In this document: one piece after another, positions 17,302-24,995 of the stretch
How the letters are laid out: each line of letters starts with the position of its first letter
How positions within the stretch are numbered: the stretch's first letter is position 1
Source of the DNA: Acidobacteriota bacterium
Lineage (GTDB): Bacteria > Acidobacteriota > UBA6911 > RPQK01 > JAJDTT01
NCBI GenBank assembly: GCA_028874215.1
Contig: JAPPLF010000103.1
Span: 1-44,297, forward strand
Direction of reading: 5' to 3'
Length of the DNA stretch: 44,297 nt
Position numbers and translations under genes: made by a program
The notes under the pieces: generated by a model
Told to the model about the DNA's origin: nothing
Databases searched by the model: none
What the model saw: only the letters and a program-made list of their open reading frames with translations

Positions 17302-18927
17302 ATGCGCGCCCTCGGACGAATTCCGCTGTTTGGGCTGGGGATCCTGTTCTGCCTCGTCTCCACCGCCGGATCGGCCCTGGGTCAGGCGGAGACCCGGATC
17401 AAGGAACCACCGGGCCGCTTCGACGGGACGGGGCACATCGTCACCGGCGACAAGCTCTCCGCTTCCAAGTACGTGAAGGGGACCTCCATCGAGGGCTCTT
17501 GGGCGGTGTTGCCGACTCCGCCTCTCGAGATCGGGAACCGGCGCCAGTTGCTCATGGACGGCTACGTCGTCGAGGACCTGGCCGGCTGCCGCAGGGTGGT
17601 CCATCGGCCGCGGCGGCACCCGGACAACCCCCTCATCACCGGCGGCGCCTCACCGGACCACAGGCAGACCCACGTGGTGAGCACTCCCAGTGTCGTCTAC
17701 GACCGGGAGCGGGGCCTCTACCGCATGTGGGCCAACGGCTACCGGATGTATCGCACCGCAGGCCAACACTTCGGACTCTATTTCGAGTCGCGGGACGGAT
17801 TGACCTGGACGGCGCCCGACCTGAAGCTGCACCGGATCGAGGGTCTTTCGGCTCCCAACATCTTCTTCACCCAGCCGGGACGGAGCGCCTCCATCGCGGT
17901 CACCGAGTTGCCCGCCGAATGGCGCCGCAAGGGGCGCTATCTGCTGGCTTACCACAGCGGAGAACTGGGACGGAACCCCGCCACCCTGCAGATGCCCGGC
18001 GGAGGAATGGAGGTCCGGATCGCCCTGAGCGAAGACGGCATCCACTTCCGGGACCAGGAGGAGAACCCCATCTTCCGGGGCCAGAGCGACTGTGAGAACC
18101 AGATTCTCTACAACCCGGAGCGGAAGGTCTTCATGCTCTACCGGAGGCCGCCCATCAATGCCAGCCGAATCCGGAAGATCGCCTATTCGGAAAGCTCCGA
18201 TCTCGTCAACTGGACCCAACCCGCCGTGATCCTCAGGCCCGACGAACTGGACCCCTCCTCGTTCTATGGAATGACGGTGGCGCGCTACGAAGGGCTCTAC
18301 CTGGGATTTCTGGAGAATTTCTACTACAAGCAGCCGTTCGACGTGGAATCCAAGCCGGCCAAGCACATGCAGATCGACATCCAGTTGGCCTGGAGCCGGA
18401 ATGGCATCCACTGGGAGCGCCATCCGGCCCGTCCTCTCTTCCTGGAGACGGGACCCGCCGGCACCTACGACTGGGGCATGGTCTTTCCGCCGGTGGGCCT
18501 GATCCAGCGGGAGGACCGGCTCGACTTCTACTACGTGGGGCGCGAGCAGCTCCATGTCCGCATGCCGGGCAACTCGCACATCTGCCTGGCCACCCTGCGC
18601 AGGGACGGCTTCGTCTCCATCGAGGCGCCCCAGGAGGGGTTTCTCCTGACCCGGCCCCTCAAGCACCCGGGCGGACGGTTGCACATCAACGCGAAAACTT
18701 CCGCCACCGGCTCCATCCGGGTGGCCGTCCGGAGTGGAGACGGCGAACTGGACGGGCAATGGCTGCCGGAGTGGGACTACGACCGGTCCCGCACCTTCAC
18801 CGGCGATTCCACCGACCACGTCATGGTCTGGAATGAAATGGAGGACCTGGAATCACTCAGTGGAAAGAGTATCCGCCTCCAATTCTGGCTGCGAGAAGCT
18901 CATCTCTTCTCGTTCTGGTTCGAGTAG
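17302..18927 (+). CDS. Secreted five-bladed propeller protein, paralog 2
   Basis: A 541-residue protein with a Sec signal (LGILFCLVSTAGSALGQ). It is the most divergent of the three related proteins: the N-terminal block is IGNRRQLLMDGYVVEDLAGC rather than VDDWLIE. The blade motifs SRDGLTWTAP, SEDGIHFRDQ, SSDLVNWTQP and SRNGIHWERH are kept, as is the C-terminal module (RRDGFVSIEAP, TSATGSIRVAV, HLFSFWF). Compared with its paralogs it has a 50-residue N-terminal extension rich in Lys and Ser. It sits 9 bp after the lipoprotein gene and 15 bp before the Asp-box gene. The divergence suggests a different sugar or linkage. Function is inferred from fold. Confidence 0.7.
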   Translation: MRALGRIPLFGLGILFCLVSTAGSALGQAETRIKEPPGRFDGTGHIVTGDKLSASKYVKGTSIEGSWAVLPTPPLEIGNRRQLLMDGYVVEDLAGCRRVVHRPRRHPDNPLITGGASPDHRQTHVVSTPSVVYDRERGLYRMWANGYRMYRTAGQHFGLYFESRDGLTWTAPDLKLHRIEGLSAPNIFFTQPGRSASIAVTELPAEWRRKGRYLLAYHSGELGRNPATLQMPGGGMEVRIALSEDGIHFRDQEENPIFRGQSDCENQILYNPERKVFMLYRRPPINASRIRKIAYSESSDLVNWTQPAVILRPDELDPSSFYGMTVARYEGLYLGFLENFYYKQPFDVESKPAKHMQIDIQLAWSRNGIHWERHPARPLFLETGPAGTYDWGMVFPPVGLIQREDRLDFYYVGREQLHVRMPGNSHICLATLRRDGFVSIEAPQEGFLLTRPLKHPGGRLHINAKTSATGSIRVAVRSGDGELDGQWLPEWDYDRSRTFTGDSTDHVMVWNEMEDLESLSGKSIRLQFWLREAHLFSFWFE

Positions 18928-18942
18928 GAGGGGAAACCCCAA

Positions 18943-20667
18943 ATGAAAAGAGTGAACCTGAACCGACGCCGTTTCCTCAGCCGGACCCTGGGCGCCGGCG
19001 TCCTCGCCTCTGTCGCCCCGGCTCTTCACGGAGCCGCGTTGTCCGCACCGTCCCCCAGCCGCCGCAGCCGAATGCGCTCCCTCGACGCCGTTGCCGACCG
19101 GCAAGTCACGGTCTGGCGGCCCCAGGGGCGCTTCACCAAGAACCCCGACCTGATCCGGTTTCCCGGCGGGAAGCTGATGCTGGTCTACAACGACTGCGAC
19201 GCCCACTGGCCGCAGGAGACGACCCGGCTCACGACCCTCGAAAGCCATGACAATGGAAAGACCTGGGGGACTCCCCGGGTCGTCTCGGAGGCGGACCCTC
19301 GAAAGGGCGAGGAGCGCTGGGTGACCCCGCGGATCAGCCGCCTCAGCGACGGGCGGCTGGTCATCATCTGCGACCAGAACGACTTCAGCCACATCCACGA
19401 GGACCAGCCCCCCGGGATCTGGAGCTGGTTCAGTTCGGACGAGGGGCGGACTTGGAGCGTGCCCCGGCTGACAGGGGTTCCCGGTTTCGAGCCGGACCGG
19501 ATCGTGGAGCTGCCGGACGGAACCCTGCTCATGGCCTCCCAGATCTTCTTCAAGGCCACGCGCAAGATCGGCGTCCTGGTCATGCGCTCCACCGACGGCG
19601 GGATGACCTGGAAGGACCGGAGCATCGTCGCGGCCGACACGGTCCACCATCATTCGGAAGCCGCCATCGTGGTCCTTTCCGACGGCTCCCTCGCCTGTGT
19701 GCTGAGGGAGAGCAACCATCACGGCTATCCCTCGTACCTCTGCTTCTCCAACGACGGGGGCCGGAACTGGAGCCGGCCCGAACCCATGCCCTTCGCGGGA
19801 GACCGTCCCTACGCCAAGCAACTGCCCGACGGACGGGTCCTGGTCACCTACCGGAACCGGTCGGGGAACCGGGGCACCCACGCCTGGATCGGAGACCTGC
19901 GCCGCAATCCCGGATTCCAGCCGGGCGGAGTCCACTACCACGACCGGGTAAAGCTCGAATCGGGGGAACTGCGCGTCGATGACGTTCCCGGCGGCGTGAC
20001 CCAGTACATTCTTCTTCCTCCCGAGAACTTCCGGAGCGACCTGTTTCTGGAAGCGGTGCTTCGAGTCGAGGGACCAACGGATCAGCCCGTCGCCTCCTTG
20101 GAGATCGGCCGTCTGGAACGGAGGCTGGACGTCTGCAGCAACGGCCTCCGGCTCTACGCGCCCAAGCGGGACCTGGGACCCGACCGGGCCAGCGGCGGCC
20201 GCATCGACCTGAAGCACGAACTGGACATGACGAAGCCGAGAAACGTCCGGCTCAACGCCTGGAAGGGCCTGTTCACCGTCCAGGTCGACGGCAAGGTGGT
20301 CATGAGCCGGGCTCTCTACAACGACTTTCCGCTGCTGGAGACGTGGTTCGGACGGGCGGAGAACGGCAAAGGAACGAGTTGGTGGAGCCGCGCCGCCTAC
20401 CAGGTCAGCAACGACACCGAGCCGCATCACCAGTGGGAGTGGCGGGCCGACAGCGGCGAGCATCCCGACCAGTACCAGTTGGACCACATGCTGGAGCTCC
20501 ACGCCAATACGCCTTCCGCCACCCACCGGCCCGACAACGGATACTCCTCCTGGGTGGAGCTGGAGGACGGACGGATTTTCATGGTGGACTACAGCAACCG
20601 GGGCGACCCCCGGACCAAGGCCCATCTCTACGGGGTGTATTTCTCACCCGGGGACTTCCTCACATGA
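18943..20667 (+). CDS. Tat-exported Asp-box propeller protein (exo-alpha-sialidase-like)
   Basis: A 574-residue protein starting with a twin-arginine signal (NRRRFLSRTLGAGVLASVAPAL). The propeller carries four clear Asp-box motifs (S-x-D-x-G-x-T/N-W) near residues 101 (SHDNGKTWG), 164 (SSDEGRTWS), 216 (STDGGMTWK) and 269 (SNDGGRNWS), and an N-terminal FTKNPDLIRFPGG block typical of sialidase-family (BNR) proteins. A second beta-rich region, about residues 340-480, resembles a LamG-type sugar-binding or structural insert (TVQVDGKVVMSR). The final part (GYSSWVELEDGRIFMVDYSNRG) returns to propeller-like sequence, so the LamG-like part may be inserted in the last blade. It overlaps the next gene by ATGA. 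Sialidase activity is possible but not shown, because the arginine triad cannot be assigned with confidence. Confidence 0.75.
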   Translation: MKRVNLNRRRFLSRTLGAGVLASVAPALHGAALSAPSPSRRSRMRSLDAVADRQVTVWRPQGRFTKNPDLIRFPGGKLMLVYNDCDAHWPQETTRLTTLESHDNGKTWGTPRVVSEADPRKGEERWVTPRISRLSDGRLVIICDQNDFSHIHEDQPPGIWSWFSSDEGRTWSVPRLTGVPGFEPDRIVELPDGTLLMASQIFFKATRKIGVLVMRSTDGGMTWKDRSIVAADTVHHHSEAAIVVLSDGSLACVLRESNHHGYPSYLCFSNDGGRNWSRPEPMPFAGDRPYAKQLPDGRVLVTYRNRSGNRGTHAWIGDLRRNPGFQPGGVHYHDRVKLESGELRVDDVPGGVTQYILLPPENFRSDLFLEAVLRVEGPTDQPVASLEIGRLERRLDVCSNGLRLYAPKRDLGPDRASGGRIDLKHELDMTKPRNVRLNAWKGLFTVQVDGKVVMSRALYNDFPLLETWFGRAENGKGTSWWSRAAYQVSNDTEPHHQWEWRADSGEHPDQYQLDHMLELHANTPSATHRPDNGYSSWVELEDGRIFMVDYSNRGDPRTKAHLYGVYFSPGDFLT

Positions 20668-22199
20668 CCTCGCGTCCGGCACGGGGCTGGTTGTTGGCCG
20701 CCGGCCTGCTCTTCTGCGGGCTGTTTTCGACGGGCTTCCCGGCTCCCTCCGAAGTGCGGGAAGTGGGAAGCGAGCTCCAGCCTCTCTGGGACGACTGGCT
20801 GATCGAAAGCCTGGAGAACGTCCGGCATGTTCTTCACCGGCCGGAGCCGCGGGAGGTCGTTCTGCGGCGCGACCGTCCCTGGGAGGACCACGCCATCTAC
20901 AATCCGGTGGTCATCAAGGACGGATACCGGTACCGGATGTGGTATCGGGCCCGGGCGGTGGAGAAACCGATCCTGACCGCCTACGCCGAGAGTCTGGACG
21001 GGATCCATTGGGTGAAGCCCAAGCTGGGCCTCATCGAGCACGACGGGTCGAGGGAGAACAATCTCGTCTGGCCGGTGCCCGGGGGCATCGGCCGGTCCGT
21101 CTCCGTCGTCAAGGACGGAAACCCCGAGGCGGACCCTCAGGAGCGCTACAAGGCCATCACCAACCAGGGGACCAAGCTGCCTTCGGGCCGGGAGATCGCC
21201 TTGCTGTACGGCCTGGTCTCCCCCGACGGCCTGCGCTGGCGCATGGTCCGGCAGGGACCCATCGTCGTGCCGCCGCTGGGAGACGGGGCCTTCGATTCCC
21301 ACAACATCATTCTGTGGGACGAAGCCCGGGGGCGCTATTCCATCTACGCCCGGGGCTGGTACCGCCGCGGAAGCAGGCCGCTGGACGGAAAGACGGTGGG
21401 CAGGGGACCCTACCATGTCCTGATCGGGCGCCCCTCGGGAGTGGTCGAGAAAATCAGCCGGATCCGGGACATCCGCCGTTTCACTTCAAAGGACTTCCGG
21501 AACTGGTCCGAGCCCGAGTACATCGGTCTCGGCGAGACGCCGCTGGAGCACCTCTACAAGAACTCGGCCGTGCCCTACTATCGGCGTCCCGACCTGATCC
21601 TCATGTTCCCGAAACGGTATCACCCCACCCGGAAGTTTCACGCCGACTGGCCGGCGCCCGGACAGTCGGAGGTGGTTTTCATGTTCAGCCGGGACGGCGT
21701 GAATTTCGACCGGCGCTTCATGGAGGCGTTCCTCCGGCCCGGCCCGAACCCCTTGAACTGGCATGAACGGGCCATCCAGGTGGGCCCGACGCTGGTCCCC
21801 ACGGCACCGGGCGAGATGTCTCTGTACTACGCCGAGCAGGGCAAGACGGACCAGGTCCGGATCCGCCGCGCGGTACTTCGTGAGGATGGATTCGTGTCCC
21901 TTCGCGCTCACTACCCGGGAGGTGCCGTTCGAACCCGGCCCTTCGTGTTCTCCGGGTCGAGGCTGTTCCTCAACTACTCGACCTCCGCAGCCGGAAGCAT
22001 CCGGGTGGAGATCCAGGATGAGGCGGGCAATCCGTTCCCAGGCTACTCCCTTGAGGATTGCCCGGAGATCTACGGGGACGAAATCGAACGGGAGGTGAAG
22101 TGGCGGGCCGTTTCCAGCGTCGAGAGCCTCGCGGGTCGTTCGGTCCGTCTCATGATCTCCATGAGAGACGCCGACCTTTACTCCCTTCGTTTCCGGTAG
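20664..22199 (+). CDS. Secreted five-bladed propeller protein, paralog 3
   Basis: A 511-residue protein starting at ATG 20664, which overlaps the TGA of the upstream gene (ATGA). The frame is open upstream but a normal signal peptide (RGWLLAAGLLFCGLFSTGFPAP) begins here. It aligns along its length with paralog 1: VGSELQPLWDDWLIESLENV against IGSRLELFVDDWLIETMKGV, then SLDGIHWVKP, SPDGLRWRMV, SKDFRNWSEP, SRDGVNFDRR, TPLEHLYKNS and the tail DADLYSLRFR. Paralogs 1 and 3 are clearly closer to each other than to paralog 2. It is the last gene of the cluster and is followed by hairpins at 22203-22261. Likely a glycan-active or glycan-binding propeller; substrate unknown. Confidence 0.72.
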   Translation: MTSRPARGWLLAAGLLFCGLFSTGFPAPSEVREVGSELQPLWDDWLIESLENVRHVLHRPEPREVVLRRDRPWEDHAIYNPVVIKDGYRYRMWYRARAVEKPILTAYAESLDGIHWVKPKLGLIEHDGSRENNLVWPVPGGIGRSVSVVKDGNPEADPQERYKAITNQGTKLPSGREIALLYGLVSPDGLRWRMVRQGPIVVPPLGDGAFDSHNIILWDEARGRYSIYARGWYRRGSRPLDGKTVGRGPYHVLIGRPSGVVEKISRIRDIRRFTSKDFRNWSEPEYIGLGETPLEHLYKNSAVPYYRRPDLILMFPKRYHPTRKFHADWPAPGQSEVVFMFSRDGVNFDRRFMEAFLRPGPNPLNWHERAIQVGPTLVPTAPGEMSLYYAEQGKTDQVRIRRAVLREDGFVSLRAHYPGGAVRTRPFVFSGSRLFLNYSTSAAGSIRVEIQDEAGNPFPGYSLEDCPEIYGDEIEREVKWRAVSSVESLAGRSVRLMISMRDADLYSLRFR

Positions 22200-22202
22200 G
22201 AG

Positions 22203-22261
22203 GGGGGACATTCTTGTCCCCCATTCCTCATCACTCAAGGAGCGGGGGATTTCCTACCCCC
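22203..22261. terminator. Tandem hairpins after the propeller cluster
   Basis: The first hairpin is GGGGGACA (22203-22210), loop TTCT, TGTCCCCC (22215-22222). The second is GGGGG (22244-22248) and CCCCC (22257-22261) around ATTTCCTA. They start 4 bp after the stop of the last propeller gene and so probably define its transcript end, though no T-run follows. Sequence and loop type match the dispersed hairpin family of this window. Confidence 0.55.
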
Positions 22262-22333
22262 ACTTCCGGTCCTCCATTTCCACATGCTCATTCCGCCGGG
22301 TGTTCGCCGACTCGCCTCCTGGAAAGCGGTATT

Positions 22334-22364
22334 TGTGTAGATCGCTGTGTAATATAATGTGTAG
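22334..22364 (+). promoter_or_regulatory. vapBC promoter with three 12-bp-spaced operator repeats
   Basis: TGTGTAG (22334), TGTGTAA (22346) and TGTGTAG (22358) lie exactly 12 bp apart. A perfect TATAAT -10 box (22353-22358) sits between the second and third repeats. The vapB ATG follows at 22376, so the expected transcript has a leader of only about 10 bases and no clear ribosome site. The AT-rich repeats contrast with the GC-rich surroundings. By analogy with other VapB/VapBC complexes this is a likely self-repression operator. Confidence 0.6.
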
Positions 22365-22375
22365 AGTGTGACGCG

Positions 22376-22576
22376 ATGGCAACGAACCTTGGAATAGATC
22401 CGGATCTGCTCGAACAAGCCTTGGCGGTCAGTGGCGAAAAGACCAAGAAGGCCACCGTCAACCGCGCCTTGCGGGAATTCATTGCCCGCCGTAGTCAGGA
22501 ACGACTGCTCGGTCTGTTTGGCACACTGGATTGGGACGACGACTACAACTACAAGCGCGAGCGTTCCCGTCAGTGA
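22376..22576 (+). CDS. vapB: VapB-family antitoxin
   Basis: A 66-residue protein, MATNLGIDPDLLEQALAVSG.., with the N-terminal strand and helices of a short VapB-type antitoxin (KTKKATVNRALREFIARR forms the DNA-binding and dimer part). The C-terminal residues LFGTLDWDDDYNYKRERSR resemble the toxin-wrapping tail of this group, in which aromatic and basic residues block the PIN active site. Its TGA overlaps the GTG start of the toxin gene (GTGA), so the pair is translated together. Function: neutralises VapC and, with it, represses the operon. The pair looks intact, unlike the RelE module at 11.2-11.9 kb. Confidence 0.88.
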   Translation: MATNLGIDPDLLEQALAVSGEKTKKATVNRALREFIARRSQERLLGLFGTLDWDDDYNYKRERSRQ

Positions 22577-22977
22577 ACCTGTTCGTGGATACGAGTGTCT
22601 GGTCTATTGCACTCAGGCGTGATTCGCCGCCGGACGTTTCCGAGGTGCGGCGCCTCCGGGAGGCACTCGTCGGGGGCACGGTCTACACGACCGGACTCGT
22701 GCTTCAGGAATTGTTGCAGGGTTTCCACGGTCCGCGCGCCCGGACACAGCTCATCGACCGCTTCTCGGCCATGGCCATGATCGTCCCGACGCGCGGTGAT
22801 CACATCTCCGCGGCCCGCCTGCGCAACGAATGCCGTCGCAACGGCATACAGGTCGGAACCATCGATGCGCTGCTCGCACAGCTCTGCATCAGCCACAAGC
22901 TCGTCATGTTGTCGACCGACCGGGATTTCATTCATATCGCAGAGTACACGCCACTCCGGCTGTGGAGGGCGGACTAA
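22573..22977 (+). CDS. vapC: VapC-family PIN-domain ribonuclease toxin
   Basis: A 134-residue PIN-domain protein starting at GTG 22573, which overlaps the antitoxin stop. The frame is open upstream, but MNLFVDTSVW is the canonical start. All metal-binding acids of the family are present: D6 (FVDTS), E46 (LQELLQG), D98 (TIDAL) and D116/D118 (STDRDF). VapC enzymes cleave specific structured RNAs, often tRNA or rRNA, with Mg2+ or Mn2+ when released from VapB. The full motif set suggests an active toxin. Confidence 0.92.
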   Translation: MNLFVDTSVWSIALRRDSPPDVSEVRRLREALVGGTVYTTGLVLQELLQGFHGPRARTQLIDRFSAMAMIVPTRGDHISAARLRNECRRNGIQVGTIDALLAQLCISHKLVMLSTDRDFIHIAEYTPLRLWRAD

Positions 22978-23067
22978 CCCTGATTTCTACCCAGGTCGCT
23001 ACGAAATTGACGAACACAAATCATTTTTTAGCATTGACGCGTGTTTTCCAAAGGTTGCTCCGGGACA

Positions 23068-23088
23068 GAATCCCCGGCAGGGGAATTC
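23068..23088. repeat. Hairpin between vapC and the Kelch-like remnant
   Basis: TCCCC (23071-23075), loop GGCA, GGGGA (23080-23084), with GAA/TTC extending the stem around a bulged A. It lies between convergent features, the plus-strand vapC and the minus-strand remnant, and may end transcripts from one side. The segment 22978-23107 otherwise shows nothing recognisable. Confidence 0.3.
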
Positions 23089-23107
23089 CTCGCTCCACGA
23101 CAGTGGG

Positions 23108-23346
23108 TCAGTCGTAACTGGACGGTACGATCGTCTCGAAGTGAAGGCGCTTGCCGCTCCGCATGCTGGCGCCGCCGACCAATAGCAGCCGCCTGCCGTA
23201 GGGCAGCATGCGGTGAAAGAACCGGTCGTCCTGGAGCCGGGCTGCGATCCTCCACACGCCATCAGCGGTCTCCAATACCTGGACGTTGCCGTTGTAGGTG
23301 CTGACGATGCGACGACTCCGATATTCTCGCGCCGGGAAAGGACTTG
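23108..23346 (-). pseudogene. C-terminal remnant of a Kelch-like propeller protein
   Basis: On the minus strand an open stretch of about 78 codons ends at TGA 23108-23110 and is preceded in frame by a TGA near 23346, with no start codon at its head. The translation (REYRSRRIVSTYNGNVQVLE.., FFHRMLPYGRRLLLVGGAS, GKRLHFETIVPS) looks like the last Kelch/galactose-oxidase-type blade and C-terminal strand of a propeller protein. The rest of the gene is absent, so this is probably a fragment left by a deletion or rearrangement next to the vapBC insertion. Confidence 0.55.
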
Positions 23347-23406
23347 GAATTCATACTATTGACATTGATCCAACATGGTCGTCTCTCCTTGGTTTGGGGG
23401 CTAAGA

Positions 23407-24627
23407 TCAGGCGATCTTGATCAGCCTTTCGCCGTAGCGGATGAGGAAAGCGGCATCGGCCGCTGCGACGCCGTACTGACGGCCGGCCGCCAGCGGAGGA
23501 TTCTCGGCCAGCTTCTCGAAGCGGCTCGAGGCGCGCAGGACATCGGTTCCCTGTCTCATTGAGAAAAAATAGATCTGGTCTCCCGCGCCGATGGGGGAGA
23601 CCCAGTTCTGGCCTTGGAGCCGCCGGGTCCAGAGCTCTTCTCCGGTGGCCAGGCTCAGGCAATAGGCGACACCGGACTTGTTGACGAAATAGGCCTGGTC
23701 CCGATAGACCAGCGGCGAGCAGAAATAGGTGGTGGCGTTCGCGGCTCTCCACAGGATTGAGGGGCCGGCCTCGTCCTCTCCCGGGAAGCGAATGGCCAGG
23801 TTGTGCCCCCTCTTGCTGGAGCCGACGATGGCGCCGCCGGGGAAAGGAGTCGGGGAGGGGACCCGGTTCCCTTCCAATCCGTCCAGGCTCCAGAGCATCT
23901 TTCCGTCCCGGCTGCGAAAGGCGTCGAGCCGGTCGCCGCTTCCGGCCAGAATGATCTCTTGGTTCCGGTACCGGCAGACGGCCGGCGTGCTCCAGGCGAT
24001 GCCTTGGGGCCGCTCCGTTCTCCAGAGGTTCTCCCCGGTTTTCTTGTCCGCCGACAACAGGAAGCTGGGACCGCTGTGGGCCGCCAGCGCCACGACACCG
24101 TTCTCCGTGAGCCGCAAGGAGCTGCCGATGCCGTGACGCCCCTGGAACTCGCCGTACTCCTCGACCAGGCTTCGTTGCCAGCGAATCTCGCCCGCATGGC
24201 TGAGCGCCATGAACTCCCCGGTCTCGAAGAAGACGTAGACGGAATCGGCGTCCGCGGCGGGCGTCGGGGCGGCCTTGCTGACCATGTTGCTGACCTTGAT
24301 CCGCTGGGTCGGCGAGACGTTCCTCCGCCAGAGGAGTTCTCCCGTCTCCAGACTCAGCGACAGGATCGAAAGAGTCTCCTTGTAGGGACCCTCCAATGCC
24401 GTCAGAAACACCTGAGAGCCATGGAGCACCGGACTCGACTGGCCGTATCCGGGAAGTGGCGTGTCCCACGCCAGGTTCTTCCCGGGGGACCACTCGAGCG
24501 GATAGCCGTTTCCCGATGCCTGGCTCGTCCCCTCCCCGCGAAACCCCGTCCACCGGGCGGCTTGGGAGGGAACGGCAAGGCAGGCCGCAAGAAATCTCCG
24601 GCGTGAGTGGTGCGGCATTGGTTTCAT
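23407..24627 (-). CDS. PQQ-type beta-propeller repeat protein (BamB-like fold)
   Basis: A 406-residue secreted protein starting at ATG 24627 behind AAGAGGAA. The frame is open further upstream, but the Tat-type signal (HSRRRFLAACLAVPSQA) begins here. The body is an eight-bladed propeller with repeated tryptophan-docking strands of the form D..TGE.LWR, for example LETGELLWRRN, KKTGENLWRTE, RDGKMLWSLDG and ATGEELWTRRL. This is the fold of PQQ-dependent dehydrogenases and BamB, but no PQQ-binding or Ca2+ residues can be assigned. It lacks a lipobox, so it is unlikely to be BamB itself. Such secreted propellers are common and poorly characterised in these lineages. The frame is intact despite degenerate surroundings. 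Confidence 0.8.
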   Translation of the reverse strand: MKPMPHHSRRRFLAACLAVPSQAARWTGFRGEGTSQASGNGYPLEWSPGKNLAWDTPLPGYGQSSPVLHGSQVFLTALEGPYKETLSILSLSLETGELLWRRNVSPTQRIKVSNMVSKAAPTPAADADSVYVFFETGEFMALSHAGEIRWQRSLVEEYGEFQGRHGIGSSLRLTENGVVALAAHSGPSFLLSADKKTGENLWRTERPQGIAWSTPAVCRYRNQEIILAGSGDRLDAFRSRDGKMLWSLDGLEGNRVPSPTPFPGGAIVGSSKRGHNLAIRFPGEDEAGPSILWRAANATTYFCSPLVYRDQAYFVNKSGVAYCLSLATGEELWTRRLQGQNWVSPIGAGDQIYFFSMRQGTDVLRASSRFEKLAENPPLAAGRQYGVAAADAAFLIRYGERLIKIA

Positions 24628-24660
24628 ATGGCGGTTCCTCTTTCTGGATCTACGACTCGT

Positions 24661-24680
24661 TTGAGGAGGGGGGCATTCAC
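24661..24680. repeat. Half copy of the dispersed hairpin repeat
   Basis: TTGAGGAGGG followed by GGGCATTCAC. The first ten bases match the left side of the 11.08-kb copy exactly, and GGAGGGGGG..CATTC matches the left arm at 22.2 kb, but no right arm is present. Confidence 0.35.
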
Positions 24681-24815
24681 GGTTGAAGCTCCAACGCAGG
24701 CCGACCCGTGCCAACCGTCCCGGGCGTCCATGTAGGTGTAACCGGCCGGAGGAGGCGAATGCAGTTCCTTCCACGGGAGCCTGTCCATCCTGGGGCGCCG
24801 AACAGAAATTAACGC

Positions 24816-24836
24816 TATTGAAAATCAATTTCAATA
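24816..24836. promoter_or_regulatory. Fur-box-like palindrome upstream of the dCache sensor
   Basis: TATTGAAA (24816-24823) and TTTCAATA (24829-24836) are perfect inverted arms around ATCAA. The 21-bp element is strongly AT-rich in a GC-rich region and matches the general pattern of Fur-family operators. It lies about 160 bp before the dCache gene and about 190 bp before the PQQ-propeller start on the other strand, so either could be controlled. The intergenic stretch 24628-24995 shows no other clear feature apart from the half repeat at 24661. Confidence 0.45.
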
Positions 24837-24995
24837 AGAAATTTTCCGGCGGCTTTTTGATCGCTGGATTCAGCCGAATATCGCCTTGCCCGGGACCGGC
24901 TTCGATTGATCCGGTACACCCCGAGGGGTAACATGAACCTCAGCAGTTGGTGGTGGAAGTCCTGCCGCGCCATACGCAAAACCGGAGGTGGGCCC

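Noticed and set aside
22999-23262. Small minus-strand frames overlapping the Kelch-like remnant
   Set aside because: They are frame shadows of the remnant: only the frame ending at 23108 gives propeller-like sequence.
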